Shown here: in pieces, positions 27,515-35,566 of the stretch
Layout: each line of letters starts with the position of its first letter
How positions within the stretch are numbered: the first letter of the stretch is position 1
Source of the DNA: an uncultured Pelagibacteraceae bacterium
Lineage (GTDB): Bacteria > Pseudomonadota > Alphaproteobacteria > Pelagibacterales > Pelagibacteraceae
DNA length: 64,000 bases
Assembly: GCA_902596515.1 (NCBI GenBank)
Contig: CACJUF010000001.1
Span: forward strand, 124,001 to 188,000
Direction: 5' to 3'
Translations under genes and position numbers: made by a program
The notes under the pieces: model-generated
The model's input: only the letters and a program-made list of their open reading frames with translations
Told to the model about the DNA's origin: nothing
The model's database searches: none

Positions 27515-27904
27515 ATGAATAAAATTATAGTTGAAGTTTCGATAGGTGAACTTTTAGATAAAATTTCAATTTTAGAAATCAAACAAGGAAAAATTAAAGA
27601 TTCAGAAAAACTAAAATTTATCAATAACGAACACTCTATTCTAAAAAATCAGTTGGATAAGAATGTAAAATCTGATGATAAACTTAATGATCTTTATCAA
27701 TCATTAAAAGAAATAAATTCTAAACTATGGGTTATTGAGGATGATAAAAGACAATGTGAAAAAGATAAAGATTTTGGCGAAAAATTTATTAAACTTTCAA
27801 GAGACGTCCATTTTCTTAATGATGATCGTGCAAAAATAAAATTAGAAATTAATAATCACACCGGTTCAGTTATAAAAGAGATAAAAGAATATACGAGTTA
27901 CTAA
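27515..27904 (+). CDS. DUF6165-like hypothetical protein
   Basis: A 129-residue protein of unknown function. It appears to match the DUF6165 family from its start IIVEVSIGELLDKISILEIK and the LWVIEDDKRQCEKDKDFG and FLNDDRAKIKLEIN segments; the family label is from memory. It is charged, helical and without membrane segments. The middle (about 20-85) is Lys/Asp/Asn rich and could be coiled coil. It is divergent from the GT9 gene by 32 bp and precedes the M24-like gene by 9 bp. In other genomes such proteins sit by glycosyltransferases, which fits here, but no function can be stated. Confidence 0.6.
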   Translation: MNKIIVEVSIGELLDKISILEIKQGKIKDSEKLKFINNEHSILKNQLDKNVKSDDKLNDLYQSLKEINSKLWVIEDDKRQCEKDKDFGEKFIKLSRDVHFLNDDRAKIKLEINNHTGSVIKEIKEYTSY

Positions 27905-27913
27905 ATAATTCTA

Positions 27914-29065
27914 ATGGCGCTTCATTTTTCAAAAGAGGAGTTTTCTAGCAGAAAAAATAAAGTTTTAAATTCAATGAAAGAGCAAAATATAGATGCTCTT
28001 TTAATGTTTAGACAAGAGTCCATGTATTGGTTAACTGGATATGACACCTTTGGTTATGTTTTTTTTCAGACATTAGTTCTAGATAAAAACGGAAATTTAA
28101 TACTACTCACAAGAGCTCCTGATTTAAGACAAGCTCATAATACATCCAACATAGAAGATATTAGAATATGGGTTGATAAAGATGGATCAAATCCAACCGA
28201 TGATCTTAAAACTATTTTGAATGAATTAAATCTTAAAGGAAAAAATTTAGGAATTGAATATGAAGCTTATGGTTTAACTGGTCGTAATGCTCTTCGATTA
28301 AACAAATCTTTAGAAAATTATTGTTCTATTGAAGATAAATCAGACTTAATAACAAAATTACGAGTTGTAAAATCCAAAGAGGAAATTGTTTATGTTAAAA
28401 AGGCTGCAGAGCTTGCGGATAAAGCTTTAGACGAAGTATGGAAACATGCAAAAGCTGGTGTTAGTGAGTCTAAGATATTAGCAGAAATGAACAGGGTAAT
28501 ATTTGAGGGTGGTGGAGATTATCCTGCAAATGAATTTATAATTGGTTCTGGTAAAAATGCATTGCTTTGTCGTTATCAAGCAGAAAAACAAATTTTAGAT
28601 AAACAAGATCAATTAACTATTGAATGGGCTGGTACTTATAGGCATTACCATTCTGCAATGTTTAGAACTATTCCTATTGGTAAAGCAGATCCTAAACATC
28701 ATAAAATGCATGAAGCATGTGTTGAAGCTCTTAAAAATTGTGAAGGTAAGTTGAAAACTGGAAACAAAATTGGAGAAGTTTTTGATATTCATGCAAAAAC
28801 GTTTGATGACCTTGGTTACAACAAAGCTCGAATGAATGCTTGTGGTTACTCGTTAGGAAATACTTTTTCTCCAAATTGGATGGATTGGCCAATGCTATAC
28901 ACCAACAATCCTTATGTAATTCAGCCAGGAAATATTTTTTTTATGCATATGATATTAATGGACTCAGAAAACCAACTAGCAATGAACTTGGGTGAAACTT
29001 ACTTGGTTACAGAAAATAGTAATGAAAGACTCGGTAAACAAAAATTAGATTTAATAATACTTTAA
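27914..29065 (+). CDS. M24-family creatinase-like hydrolase, apparently without metal ligands
   Basis: A 383-residue pita-bread protein with a creatinase N-terminal domain (about 1-145, including MYWLTGYDTFGYV) and a C-terminal M24 domain. The positions that hold the first two metal aspartates in M24 peptidases read IEWAGTYRHYHSAMFRT instead of the usual D-x-G...SDxTRT pattern, so dinuclear metal binding is unlikely. GGGDYPANEF and EWAGTYRHYH recall ectoine hydrolase (DoeA/EutD)-like members. Function is therefore more likely amide or lactam-type hydrolysis than Xaa-Pro peptidase. It converges with an ABC permease gene. Confidence 0.72.
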   Translation: MALHFSKEEFSSRKNKVLNSMKEQNIDALLMFRQESMYWLTGYDTFGYVFFQTLVLDKNGNLILLTRAPDLRQAHNTSNIEDIRIWVDKDGSNPTDDLKTILNELNLKGKNLGIEYEAYGLTGRNALRLNKSLENYCSIEDKSDLITKLRVVKSKEEIVYVKKAAELADKALDEVWKHAKAGVSESKILAEMNRVIFEGGGDYPANEFIIGSGKNALLCRYQAEKQILDKQDQLTIEWAGTYRHYHSAMFRTIPIGKADPKHHKMHEACVEALKNCEGKLKTGNKIGEVFDIHAKTFDDLGYNKARMNACGYSLGNTFSPNWMDWPMLYTNNPYVIQPGNIFFMHMILMDSENQLAMNLGETYLVTENSNERLGKQKLDLIIL

Positions 29066-29736
29066 TTAAAACTATATTTTTTCTCTAAAAATTTAATCAC
29101 GTTATGAATTATAAAAGTCATAAATAGATAAATTCCACCAGCAACTATAAATACTTCAATTGGTTTAAAAGTTGTTGAAATTATATATTTTGCAACACCT
29201 GTTAGGTCCATTATGGTGACTGTGCTAGCTAAAGAAGTTCCTTTCATCATTAGGATAATTTCGTTTCCATAGGCTGGTAAAGATTGTCTTACAGCTATAG
29301 GTATCTGAATTTTATAAAAGATTACTTTATTAGAAATACCTAAGCTTTTACCTGCCTCTATTATTCCAGGTTTAATTGTTTGAAAAGCTGATCTTAATAT
29401 CTCAGAAGTGTAAGCACCTGTGTTTAAAGCAAAAGCAATAATTGCACACCAATATGGTTCTTTTAAAATTACCCATAAGGCTGTCGATCTTAAATATTCA
29501 ATTTGACCCAATCCAAAATAAATAATGAATATTTGTACTAAAAGAGGTGTGCCCCTAAAAATATATGAATATCCATAAGCAAATCTATTGATTAATATAT
29601 TCTTACTTAATCTTAGAATTGCAAAAAATAATCCAATGAATAATCCTATTATTAAAGAAACTGAAAGAAGTTTTAAAGTTATTACTGCTGCACTTAATAA
29701 TTTAGGGAAACTGTTAGTCATTAATTCAAGATCCAT
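29062..29736 (-). CDS. Polar amino-acid ABC transporter permease (HisM-type)
   Basis: One of two inner-membrane subunits of a polar amino-acid uptake transporter. 224 residues with about five hydrophobic segments. The family EAA-type cytoplasmic loop is seen in GIIEAGKSLGISNKVIFYKIQIP, preceded by GAYTSEILRSA. YIFRGTPLLVQIFIIYFGL is the usual N-terminal HisMQ signature. It overlaps the partner permease by one base. No ATP-binding subunit gene follows; the next gene downstream is on the other strand. Confidence 0.9.
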   Translation of the reverse strand: MDLELMTNSFPKLLSAAVITLKLLSVSLIIGLFIGLFFAILRLSKNILINRFAYGYSYIFRGTPLLVQIFIIYFGLGQIEYLRSTALWVILKEPYWCAIIAFALNTGAYTSEILRSAFQTIKPGIIEAGKSLGISNKVIFYKIQIPIAVRQSLPAYGNEIILMMKGTSLASTVTIMDLTGVAKYIISTTFKPIEVFIVAGGIYLFMTFIIHNVIKFLEKKYSFN

Positions 29737-30428
29737 TAGTACCCCCTACTATATTTGACTTCTAATCTATTGATTAATTTCATGCTTACAAAAGTGAGTA
29801 GTAAATACAAAACTGCAGCAAATGAATAAAAGAATAATGGATCTCTCGTTGATCCAGCAGCAATATAAGATTGTCTCATGATTTCAACTAAACCTGTAAC
29901 TGAAATTAGAGAAGTGTCTTTGAGTGTTATCTGCCAAACATTACTTAGATTTGGAATAGCTAATCTTAATGTTTGAGGTAAAATAATTTTAAAAAATTTT
30001 CCAAATTTATTAAGACCTAATACATTAGCAGCTTCGAACTGGCCTTTATCAATTGATTGTATTGCTCCCCTAAAAACTTCTGTTGAATAAGCACCGGAAA
30101 TTATTCCAATTGCAAATGCACCTGTAATGAAGGCATTTATTTCAATATATTCATTATAACCAAATATTGATGCAACAAACATAACTGCACCAGTTCCACC
30201 AAAAAAGAAAAGGTAAATTACTAATAATTCTGGAACACCTCTTATTATAGTTGTGTATGAATTGGCGATAAAATTTAAAAACTTATTTTTAGATAATTTT
30301 AATGGAGTAAAGATTAATGCAAAAAGAAAACCTATAAACATTGCTGTTATTGAAACAGCTATGGTCATTAGGGTTGCATAAAATAATTCATCACCCCAAC
30401 CAGTATCTCCGAATGCTAGAAGTTCCAT
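29736..30428 (-). CDS. Polar amino-acid ABC transporter permease (HisQ-type)
   Basis: The second permease subunit of the same transporter. 230 residues with about five hydrophobic segments. Family signature segments are YTTIIRGVPELLVIYLFFFGG, GAYSTEVFRGAIQSI and the EAA-like loop GQFEAANVLGLNKFGKFFKIILP. It is 45 bp downstream of the binding-protein gene; a 9-bp hairpin lies in that gap. Resembles permeases for basic amino acids and opines, consistent with the LAO-like binding protein. Confidence 0.9.
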   Translation of the reverse strand: MELLAFGDTGWGDELFYATLMTIAVSITAMFIGFLFALIFTPLKLSKNKFLNFIANSYTTIIRGVPELLVIYLFFFGGTGAVMFVASIFGYNEYIEINAFITGAFAIGIISGAYSTEVFRGAIQSIDKGQFEAANVLGLNKFGKFFKIILPQTLRLAIPNLSNVWQITLKDTSLISVTGLVEIMRQSYIAAGSTRDPLFFYSFAAVLYLLLTFVSMKLINRLEVKYSRGY

Positions 30429-30435
30429 ACAGATC

Positions 30436-30458
30436 GGCGACTATACATGATAGTCGCC
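30436..30458 (-). other. Hairpin between binding-protein and permease genes
   Basis: GGCGACTAT (30436-30444) and ATAGTCGCC (30450-30458) form a perfect 9-bp stem with a 5-base loop, in the gap between the ABC binding-protein gene and its permeases. There is no U-run after it on the minus strand, so it is better read as an mRNA 3'-end-protecting or processing element than as a full terminator. Confidence 0.65.
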
Positions 30459-30473
30459 AAATCTAAAATTTAA

Positions 30474-31301
30474 TTACATAGAAGCGTCGAAACCAAACCA
30501 CTTAGTAGCAATTCTACTAATGTCTCCGTTTTTTCTCGCTTTATTGATAGCGGCATTAAACTTTTTCAAAAGTTCAGTATCATCTTTTCTAATACCTACT
30601 CCAACACCGTTTCCAAATGCACCACCTGAGAAAGTTGGTCCAGTTAAGACAACTGGCTTACCAGATTTTTCTGCATAATCGCTAAATGCAACAGCAGCAG
30701 CTAATGCAGCATCACATCTTCCTGATGCTAAATCTAGGTTTACTTCGTCTTGCGTTTTATAAGTTCTTACATTTACTTTTCCAACATCACCAGAGTCTAA
30801 AAAGTTTTGGTGAATTGTAGCAGTTTGTACACAAACAGTTTTACCTGCTAATGCAGCAGTAAGTGTTTTAAGATCTTTTTTTGCTGCAGCATTTGGTTTT
30901 GTAAGATTTATCCCAGCAGATGTATCTAAACCTTCTAGACTAGATCCTTTCATGACTGCTAAAGATGCAACCTCATCTGCATATCCTTGAGAAAAGCTAA
31001 TAGCTTTTTGTCTTTCTGCAGTAATTGACATACCTGCCATTATTGCATCAAACTTTCTCATGATTAGAGCTGGAATCATTCCATCCCAATCTTGCTCAAC
31101 TATTACACATTGCTGTCCAATGTATCTACATAGCGTGTAAGCTAATTCAACTTCGAAACCTATTAACTTACCTGCTTCATTTTTTGAGTTCCATGGAGGA
31201 TAAGCACCCTCTGTTCCAATTCTTATTTTATCAGCATAAACATTCCCCATTACCAATAGAGAGAGTAAAACTGAAAAAATAGTCTTCTTGAATATATTCA
31301 T
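30474..31301 (-). CDS. Basic amino-acid-type ABC substrate-binding protein (HisJ/LAO-like)
   Basis: Periplasmic receptor of the polar amino-acid ABC system. 275 residues with a signal peptide ending near NVYA (about residue 23). The mature start KIRIGTEGAYPPWNSKNEAG matches the HisJ/ArgT/octopine-binding group, with FEVELAYTLCRYIG and FDAIMAGMSITAERQK. The latter is the usual ligand-site signature with the Arg that binds the alpha-carboxylate. Lys/Arg/Orn-type ligand is likely; ornithine could link it to the adjacent polyamine operon, which is inference. A strong AAAGGAGATAACA precedes the ATG. Confidence 0.87.
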   Translation of the reverse strand: MNIFKKTIFSVLLSLLVMGNVYADKIRIGTEGAYPPWNSKNEAGKLIGFEVELAYTLCRYIGQQCVIVEQDWDGMIPALIMRKFDAIMAGMSITAERQKAISFSQGYADEVASLAVMKGSSLEGLDTSAGINLTKPNAAAKKDLKTLTAALAGKTVCVQTATIHQNFLDSGDVGKVNVRTYKTQDEVNLDLASGRCDAALAAAVAFSDYAEKSGKPVVLTGPTFSGGAFGNGVGVGIRKDDTELLKKFNAAINKARKNGDISRIATKWFGFDASM

Positions 31302-31361
31302 TGTTATCTCCTTTAATAAAAAAATAGTATTTCACAGATTGTGGATATTAAAAAGAAAAAA

Positions 31362-32402
31362 TTAATGATTTATCGAAGAAGAAAAATTCCAAGAACAATC
31401 AAAACTAGGTATGTAAACTCTGGATAAATTAGTGTTTCCAAAATGATGATTAAATACATTCAACCAATTTTCAACTTGAAGAGGTTTTTTATCTTGGCTG
31501 CCAACCTGAGCAGTAATAACTCCTTTAGGTTTAAGTATTTTCACTAAAGAGTCCATATTTTTAGCAGCAAGGTCTATACAAAACTGATCATCATTTAAAT
31601 CAACAAAAATATGATCGTAAGTATCTTCATTTACTGTCTTTATACTTTCGAACGCATCACCCCATACACATTTTACAGAATTCTTTTCTGTAGATTTTTT
31701 TCCTATATCACCAAGATGTTTATTACAAACTTCTACAACTTCTGGATCTAATTCGTACCAATCAATAAAATTAAACTTTTTTGATATACATTCTCTTGCA
31801 ACACCACCATCACCACCACCAATTATTGCTGCTCTTTCATTTTTTTTATTTAACTTCAGACCTGCTCCAACAAAAGTTGAACTATATAAATGTTCATCCG
31901 AGGCAGCAACTTGTATTTCACCATCAATAAATAAAGATTTTCCAAATTGTTCTAATTCTAAAATTTCAATGTGTTGACCAACTCTTGATTTAAAATCCTC
32001 TAGAACTTCGTTTACAACATATGATTTTTGTAATCCAGGTGAACTATAGATATCATGGTAAAGAGATCTGGTATCTCTATTAAATTCTTTTTTAACAATT
32101 CTTTTATGTTCAAATTCTTTTTTAACAATATCAATTGCTACTGATGGACTTATTTTTCCACAGGTAAAAAAATCAAAACTAATTATTCCTTTTTCTGGAA
32201 ATGTATGAAAGCTGATGTGACTTTCAGCTAATAAAGCTAGAATTGTAAAGCCCTGAGGTTCAAATTTATATTTAGAAATATTTAAAATAGTTACATTAGC
32301 TGCTTTAGCTATTTTATTTATAACTCTTTCATAAACTGAGGGATCATACTCTTTTGTGGTACCTATAATATCTAAAGTAATATGCTCCCCAACTTTAATC
32401 AT
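31362..32402 (-). CDS. Fused S-adenosylmethionine decarboxylase-spermidine synthase
   Basis: A two-domain polyamine enzyme. Residues about 1-115 are a bacterial class 1 AdoMet decarboxylase. ESHISFHTFPE contains the Glu-Ser self-cleavage site that yields the pyruvoyl cofactor, and FDFFTCG holds the proton-donor cysteine. Residues about 120-346 are an aminopropyltransferase with GGGDGGVARE and a conserved acidic WYELDPEVVEV. The fusion would convert putrescine plus AdoMet to spermidine and methylthioadenosine in one protein. Such fusions have been reported in bacteria. It is 1 bp after the aldolase gene in the MTA-recycling operon. Confidence 0.9.
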   Translation of the reverse strand: MIKVGEHITLDIIGTTKEYDPSVYERVINKIAKAANVTILNISKYKFEPQGFTILALLAESHISFHTFPEKGIISFDFFTCGKISPSVAIDIVKKEFEHKRIVKKEFNRDTRSLYHDIYSSPGLQKSYVVNEVLEDFKSRVGQHIEILELEQFGKSLFIDGEIQVAASDEHLYSSTFVGAGLKLNKKNERAAIIGGGDGGVARECISKKFNFIDWYELDPEVVEVCNKHLGDIGKKSTEKNSVKCVWGDAFESIKTVNEDTYDHIFVDLNDDQFCIDLAAKNMDSLVKILKPKGVITAQVGSQDKKPLQVENWLNVFNHHFGNTNLSRVYIPSFDCSWNFSSSINH

Positions 32403-32403
32403 C

Positions 32404-33057
32404 TTACCCTTTTTTATAGTTTTTAGCCTTATCTAAAACTTTTTTCATTTCTTTAAATGAAAGTATCTTAGGTTGTCCTAATTTTAAAGCAATAGTATAT
32501 TGATGACAAATATTTTCTATCTCTTGTGCGAGTTCAAATGCATCCTCTAAATTTTTTCCAAAAGCAACCTGTCCGTGATTAGACATCAAACAAGCAGATC
32601 TATTTTCTAAAGCTCTGATTACATTTTTAGATAGCTGTTCAGTTCCAAAAGTCGCGTAATCAGCACATTTAATGTCATCTCCTCCTGCAAGAGCAATCAT
32701 GTAATGAAAAGGTGGAATGGGTTTTCCATGTGAAGATACAGCCGTTGCGTGTGGAGAATGAGCATGAACAATGGCATTTGCCTCTTTTTTATTTGTATAA
32801 ATATCTCGATGAAATCTCCATTCAGATGATGGTTTGTTAGTTTGGTCGTTTTTTTCATCCTCATTTAAACCCATAAAAACAATGTCTTCAGGTTTTAATG
32901 TTTCATATTTTTTTCCTGATGGGGTAATTAAGTATCCCTCTATATCATCCTCCGTTCCTCTTAATGATATATTGCCAGATCTAAGAGGTGAAAGGTTTGT
33001 AGAATTTAATTTTAATGAGTACTCAATAATTTGATTTCTTTGATCTAAATTCTTCAT
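32404..33057 (-). CDS. Class II aldolase family, FucA/Ald2-like (predicted methylthioribulose-1-P aldolase)
   Basis: A 217-residue zinc class II aldolase. The catalytic Glu is in SSEWRFHRDIY, two zinc histidines in VHAHSPHATA and a third in SNHGQ; IPPFHYMIALAGGDDI and ADYATFG closely resemble L-fuculose-1-phosphate aldolase. It overlaps mtnA by 4 bp, so the likely substrate is 5-methylthioribulose 1-phosphate. The products would be DHAP and methylthioacetaldehyde, as in the known MTA-DHAP shunt. The alternative is MtnB, a dehydratase of the same fold, but the FucA-like motifs and lack of mtnC/D/K nearby argue against it. Confidence 0.8.
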   Translation of the reverse strand: MKNLDQRNQIIEYSLKLNSTNLSPLRSGNISLRGTEDDIEGYLITPSGKKYETLKPEDIVFMGLNEDEKNDQTNKPSSEWRFHRDIYTNKKEANAIVHAHSPHATAVSSHGKPIPPFHYMIALAGGDDIKCADYATFGTEQLSKNVIRALENRSACLMSNHGQVAFGKNLEDAFELAQEIENICHQYTIALKLGQPKILSFKEMKKVLDKAKNYKKG

Positions 33058-34124
33058 TTAAATAATTCTTTAAGTCCTTTTTCCGATGCTTCACACACAC
33101 CTTTTTCAGTAATTAATCCCGAAATATATTTTGCAGGAGTTACATCAAAGGCTAAATTCATAGCTTTACTTTTTTTTGGATATATTTGAATCTTTTTAAT
33201 ATCTCCTTTTTCATCTAAACCTTCTATATGAGACAATTCATATGAATTTCTCTCTTCAATTGGAATATCTTTATGATCTTTTAAATTCCAATCAATTGTT
33301 GAACTTGGTAATGCAACATAAAAAGGAATCTTGTTATCATGAGCTGCTAGTGCTTTAAGATAAGTTCCAACTTTATTACAGACATCTCCATTAGCTAAAG
33401 TTCTATCTGTTCCAACAATACACATGTCAACATCACCTCTTTGCATTAGTATACCACCTGTGTTATCTGCAATGATTGTGTTCTTTATTCCTTCCTCATT
33501 TAATTCATAAGATGTAAGATTTGCACCTTGATTTCTTGGCCTAGTTTCATCTACCCACACATGAACAGGAATTCCTTTTTTGTGTGCATGATAAATTGGA
33601 GAAGTTGCTGTCCCCCAATTTATTGTTGCTAGCCAACCTGCATTACAATGAGTTAATATATTAACTGTGTCTTTTTTTTTATTATAAATTTCTTCAATAA
33701 TTTTAAGTCCATTTAATCCTATATTTTCACAAAATTTTACATCCTCTTCACATATTTCTTTGGCTTCATTCAAGGCTATTTCCAAGATTTTATCGCTATT
33801 AACACCTGATAATTTATTCATCATTCTATCAACAGCCCACTTTAAATTTATTGCTGTTGGTCTTGAACTAATTAAATCTTCTGCAGATTTCTTTAAAAAT
33901 GATTGGTCATTATTTTCAATAATAGCTAAAACTATTCCATAAGCTGCAGTAGCTCCTATTAGAGGTGCGCCTCTTACTTCCATTACTTTAATTGCATTTA
34001 TTGAGTCCCTAACTGTTTTAAGATCTTTTATTACGAATTGGTGTGGAAGTTTTGTTTGATCAATAATCTTTATAATATTATTTTCAAACCATATAGTTCT
34101 ATACTCTTTTCCTTCTATTCTCAT
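33054..34124 (-). CDS. mtnA: S-methyl-5-thioribose-1-phosphate isomerase
   Basis: Isomerises methylthioribose 1-phosphate to methylthioribulose 1-phosphate. 356 residues of the MtnA/eIF2B-like fold. The catalytic cysteine is in ILTHCNAGWLAT and the catalytic aspartate in VGTDRTLANGDVCNKVGTY; RGAPLIGATAAYG and VDETRPRNQG are further MtnA hallmarks separating it from eIF2B proteins. It overlaps mtnP upstream and the aldolase downstream by 4 bp each, so translational coupling is expected. Confidence 0.95.
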   Translation of the reverse strand: MRIEGKEYRTIWFENNIIKIIDQTKLPHQFVIKDLKTVRDSINAIKVMEVRGAPLIGATAAYGIVLAIIENNDQSFLKKSAEDLISSRPTAINLKWAVDRMMNKLSGVNSDKILEIALNEAKEICEEDVKFCENIGLNGLKIIEEIYNKKKDTVNILTHCNAGWLATINWGTATSPIYHAHKKGIPVHVWVDETRPRNQGANLTSYELNEEGIKNTIIADNTGGILMQRGDVDMCIVGTDRTLANGDVCNKVGTYLKALAAHDNKIPFYVALPSSTIDWNLKDHKDIPIEERNSYELSHIEGLDEKGDIKKIQIYPKKSKAMNLAFDVTPAKYISGLITEKGVCEASEKGLKELFK

Positions 34125-34993
34125 TTATTTAAAACTCTGCCTGCAACAGTATTTAATTTTTCTATAGTTTTTTTTGTTCTTCTTTCCGGAGCAGTAATTA
34201 TAGCTACATCCAAACAATTATTAGTTGGATCATTAGGATCAATGTGATCTTCAAAATTTTCAATTAAATTTTTAATCATATTTTTTGCTTTAGCAGCATT
34301 GCCTAACAAAACTTTCACAACTTGTTGAACATCAACATTTTCATGATCTGGATGCCAACAATCATAATCAGTGACCATCGAGACAGAAGCATATCTTATC
34401 TCTGCTTCTCTAGCTAATTTTGCCTCTGGCATATTAGTCATTCCGATTACATCTGCTTTCCAAGATCTATATAAATTTGACTCTGCTAATGTTGAAAATT
34501 GAGGTCCCTCCATTACAACGTATGTCCCATTCCTTTGATATTCAATTTTCTCTTTTTTTATTGCCTCCTCACATGCATTCATCAAACCATTAGATGTAGG
34601 ATGAGCCATAGAAACGTGAGCAACAATTTCATCTTCAAAAAATGTTTTTTCTCTTGTAAATGTTCGATCAATAAATTGGTCAACAATTACAAATTTTCCT
34701 GGAGGTAAGTCCTCTTTTAAAGATCCAACTGCTGATACTGACACAATGTCAGTTACACCTAGTTGTTTAAGAGCATCAATATTTGCTCTAAAATTTATTT
34801 TTGAAGGAGAGATAAAATGACCTCTCCCATGTCGAGGTAAGAAATAAACTTCTTTATTATTGTAATTAGTTTTTAAAATTTTGTCTGAGGGGTTTCCCCA
34901 AGGAGTGTCTAAATCTAATAATTCCCTATTTTTAAACTCTTCAACATCATAAAGACCACTGCCACCAATAATTGCTAATTTACTTATTGTCAT
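34121..34993 (-). CDS. mtnP: S-methyl-5'-thioadenosine phosphorylase
   Basis: Splits methylthioadenosine with phosphate into adenine and methylthioribose 1-phosphate. 290 residues of the PNP/MTAP family: IIGGSGLYDVEEF at the N terminus, LPRHGRGHFISPSKINFRAN for phosphate binding, VVMEGPQFST, and MTNMPEAKLAREAEI for the base/sugar site. It is the first gene of mtnP-mtnA-aldolase-speDE and is 41 bp from divergent apt, which would reuse the adenine released. Confidence 0.94.
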   Translation of the reverse strand: MTISKLAIIGGSGLYDVEEFKNRELLDLDTPWGNPSDKILKTNYNNKEVYFLPRHGRGHFISPSKINFRANIDALKQLGVTDIVSVSAVGSLKEDLPPGKFVIVDQFIDRTFTREKTFFEDEIVAHVSMAHPTSNGLMNACEEAIKKEKIEYQRNGTYVVMEGPQFSTLAESNLYRSWKADVIGMTNMPEAKLAREAEIRYASVSMVTDYDCWHPDHENVDVQQVVKVLLGNAAKAKNMIKNLIENFEDHIDPNDPTNNCLDVAIITAPERRTKKTIEKLNTVAGRVLNK

Positions 34994-35034
34994 GTTATAA
35001 AATAAATCTATTTATACTTTTATAAATTACTCTT

Positions 35035-35562
35035 ATGAATTTAAAAGACTTTATTAGATCTATCCCAGATTATCCAAAAAAGGGTATTTTATTCAGAGAT
35101 ATCACAACTCTGATTAAAAATGAAAAAGCTTTTTCAGAAACAATTGATCAAATTATAGAAAAATCAAAAAAAACAAAATTTAATAAAATAGCTGCAATTG
35201 AGTCCAGAGGATTTGTTTTCGCCTCAGCAGTTTCTTATATTTTAAAAAAACCATTTATAATGTTTAGAAAGAAAAACAAGTTACCGTCGGATGTGCACTC
35301 TGTCGACTTTGAACTAGAATACGGAAAAGCTACTATAGAAGTTCACAAAGATTCGATTGATGAGGGAGATAGTATTTTGATTATTGACGATCTAATTGCC
35401 ACTGGTGGTACAGCTGATGCTGCAGCTAAACTTGTTGAGATTTCAAACGGAAAAGTTGCCGGATTTATATTTGTTATTAATCTTTTTGATCTTCATGGTT
35501 CAGATAGTTTAATAAAAAAAGGATACAGAGTAGAAAACTTAATTGAATTCCCTGGTCATTAG
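35035..35562 (+). CDS. apt: Adenine phosphoribosyltransferase
   Basis: Salvages adenine with PRPP to give AMP. 175 residues with IPDYPKKGILFRDITTL at the N terminus, the flexible-loop region FRKKNKLPSDVHS, IAAIESRGFVFA, and the PRPP-binding motif ILIIDDLIATGGTA. Placed back to back with mtnP, whose reaction makes adenine, so the pair forms a coherent MTA-recycling unit on two strands. Confidence 0.95.
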   Translation: MNLKDFIRSIPDYPKKGILFRDITTLIKNEKAFSETIDQIIEKSKKTKFNKIAAIESRGFVFASAVSYILKKPFIMFRKKNKLPSDVHSVDFELEYGKATIEVHKDSIDEGDSILIIDDLIATGGTADAAAKLVEISNGKVAGFIFVINLFDLHGSDSLIKKGYRVENLIEFPGH

Positions 35563-35566
35563 ATTT

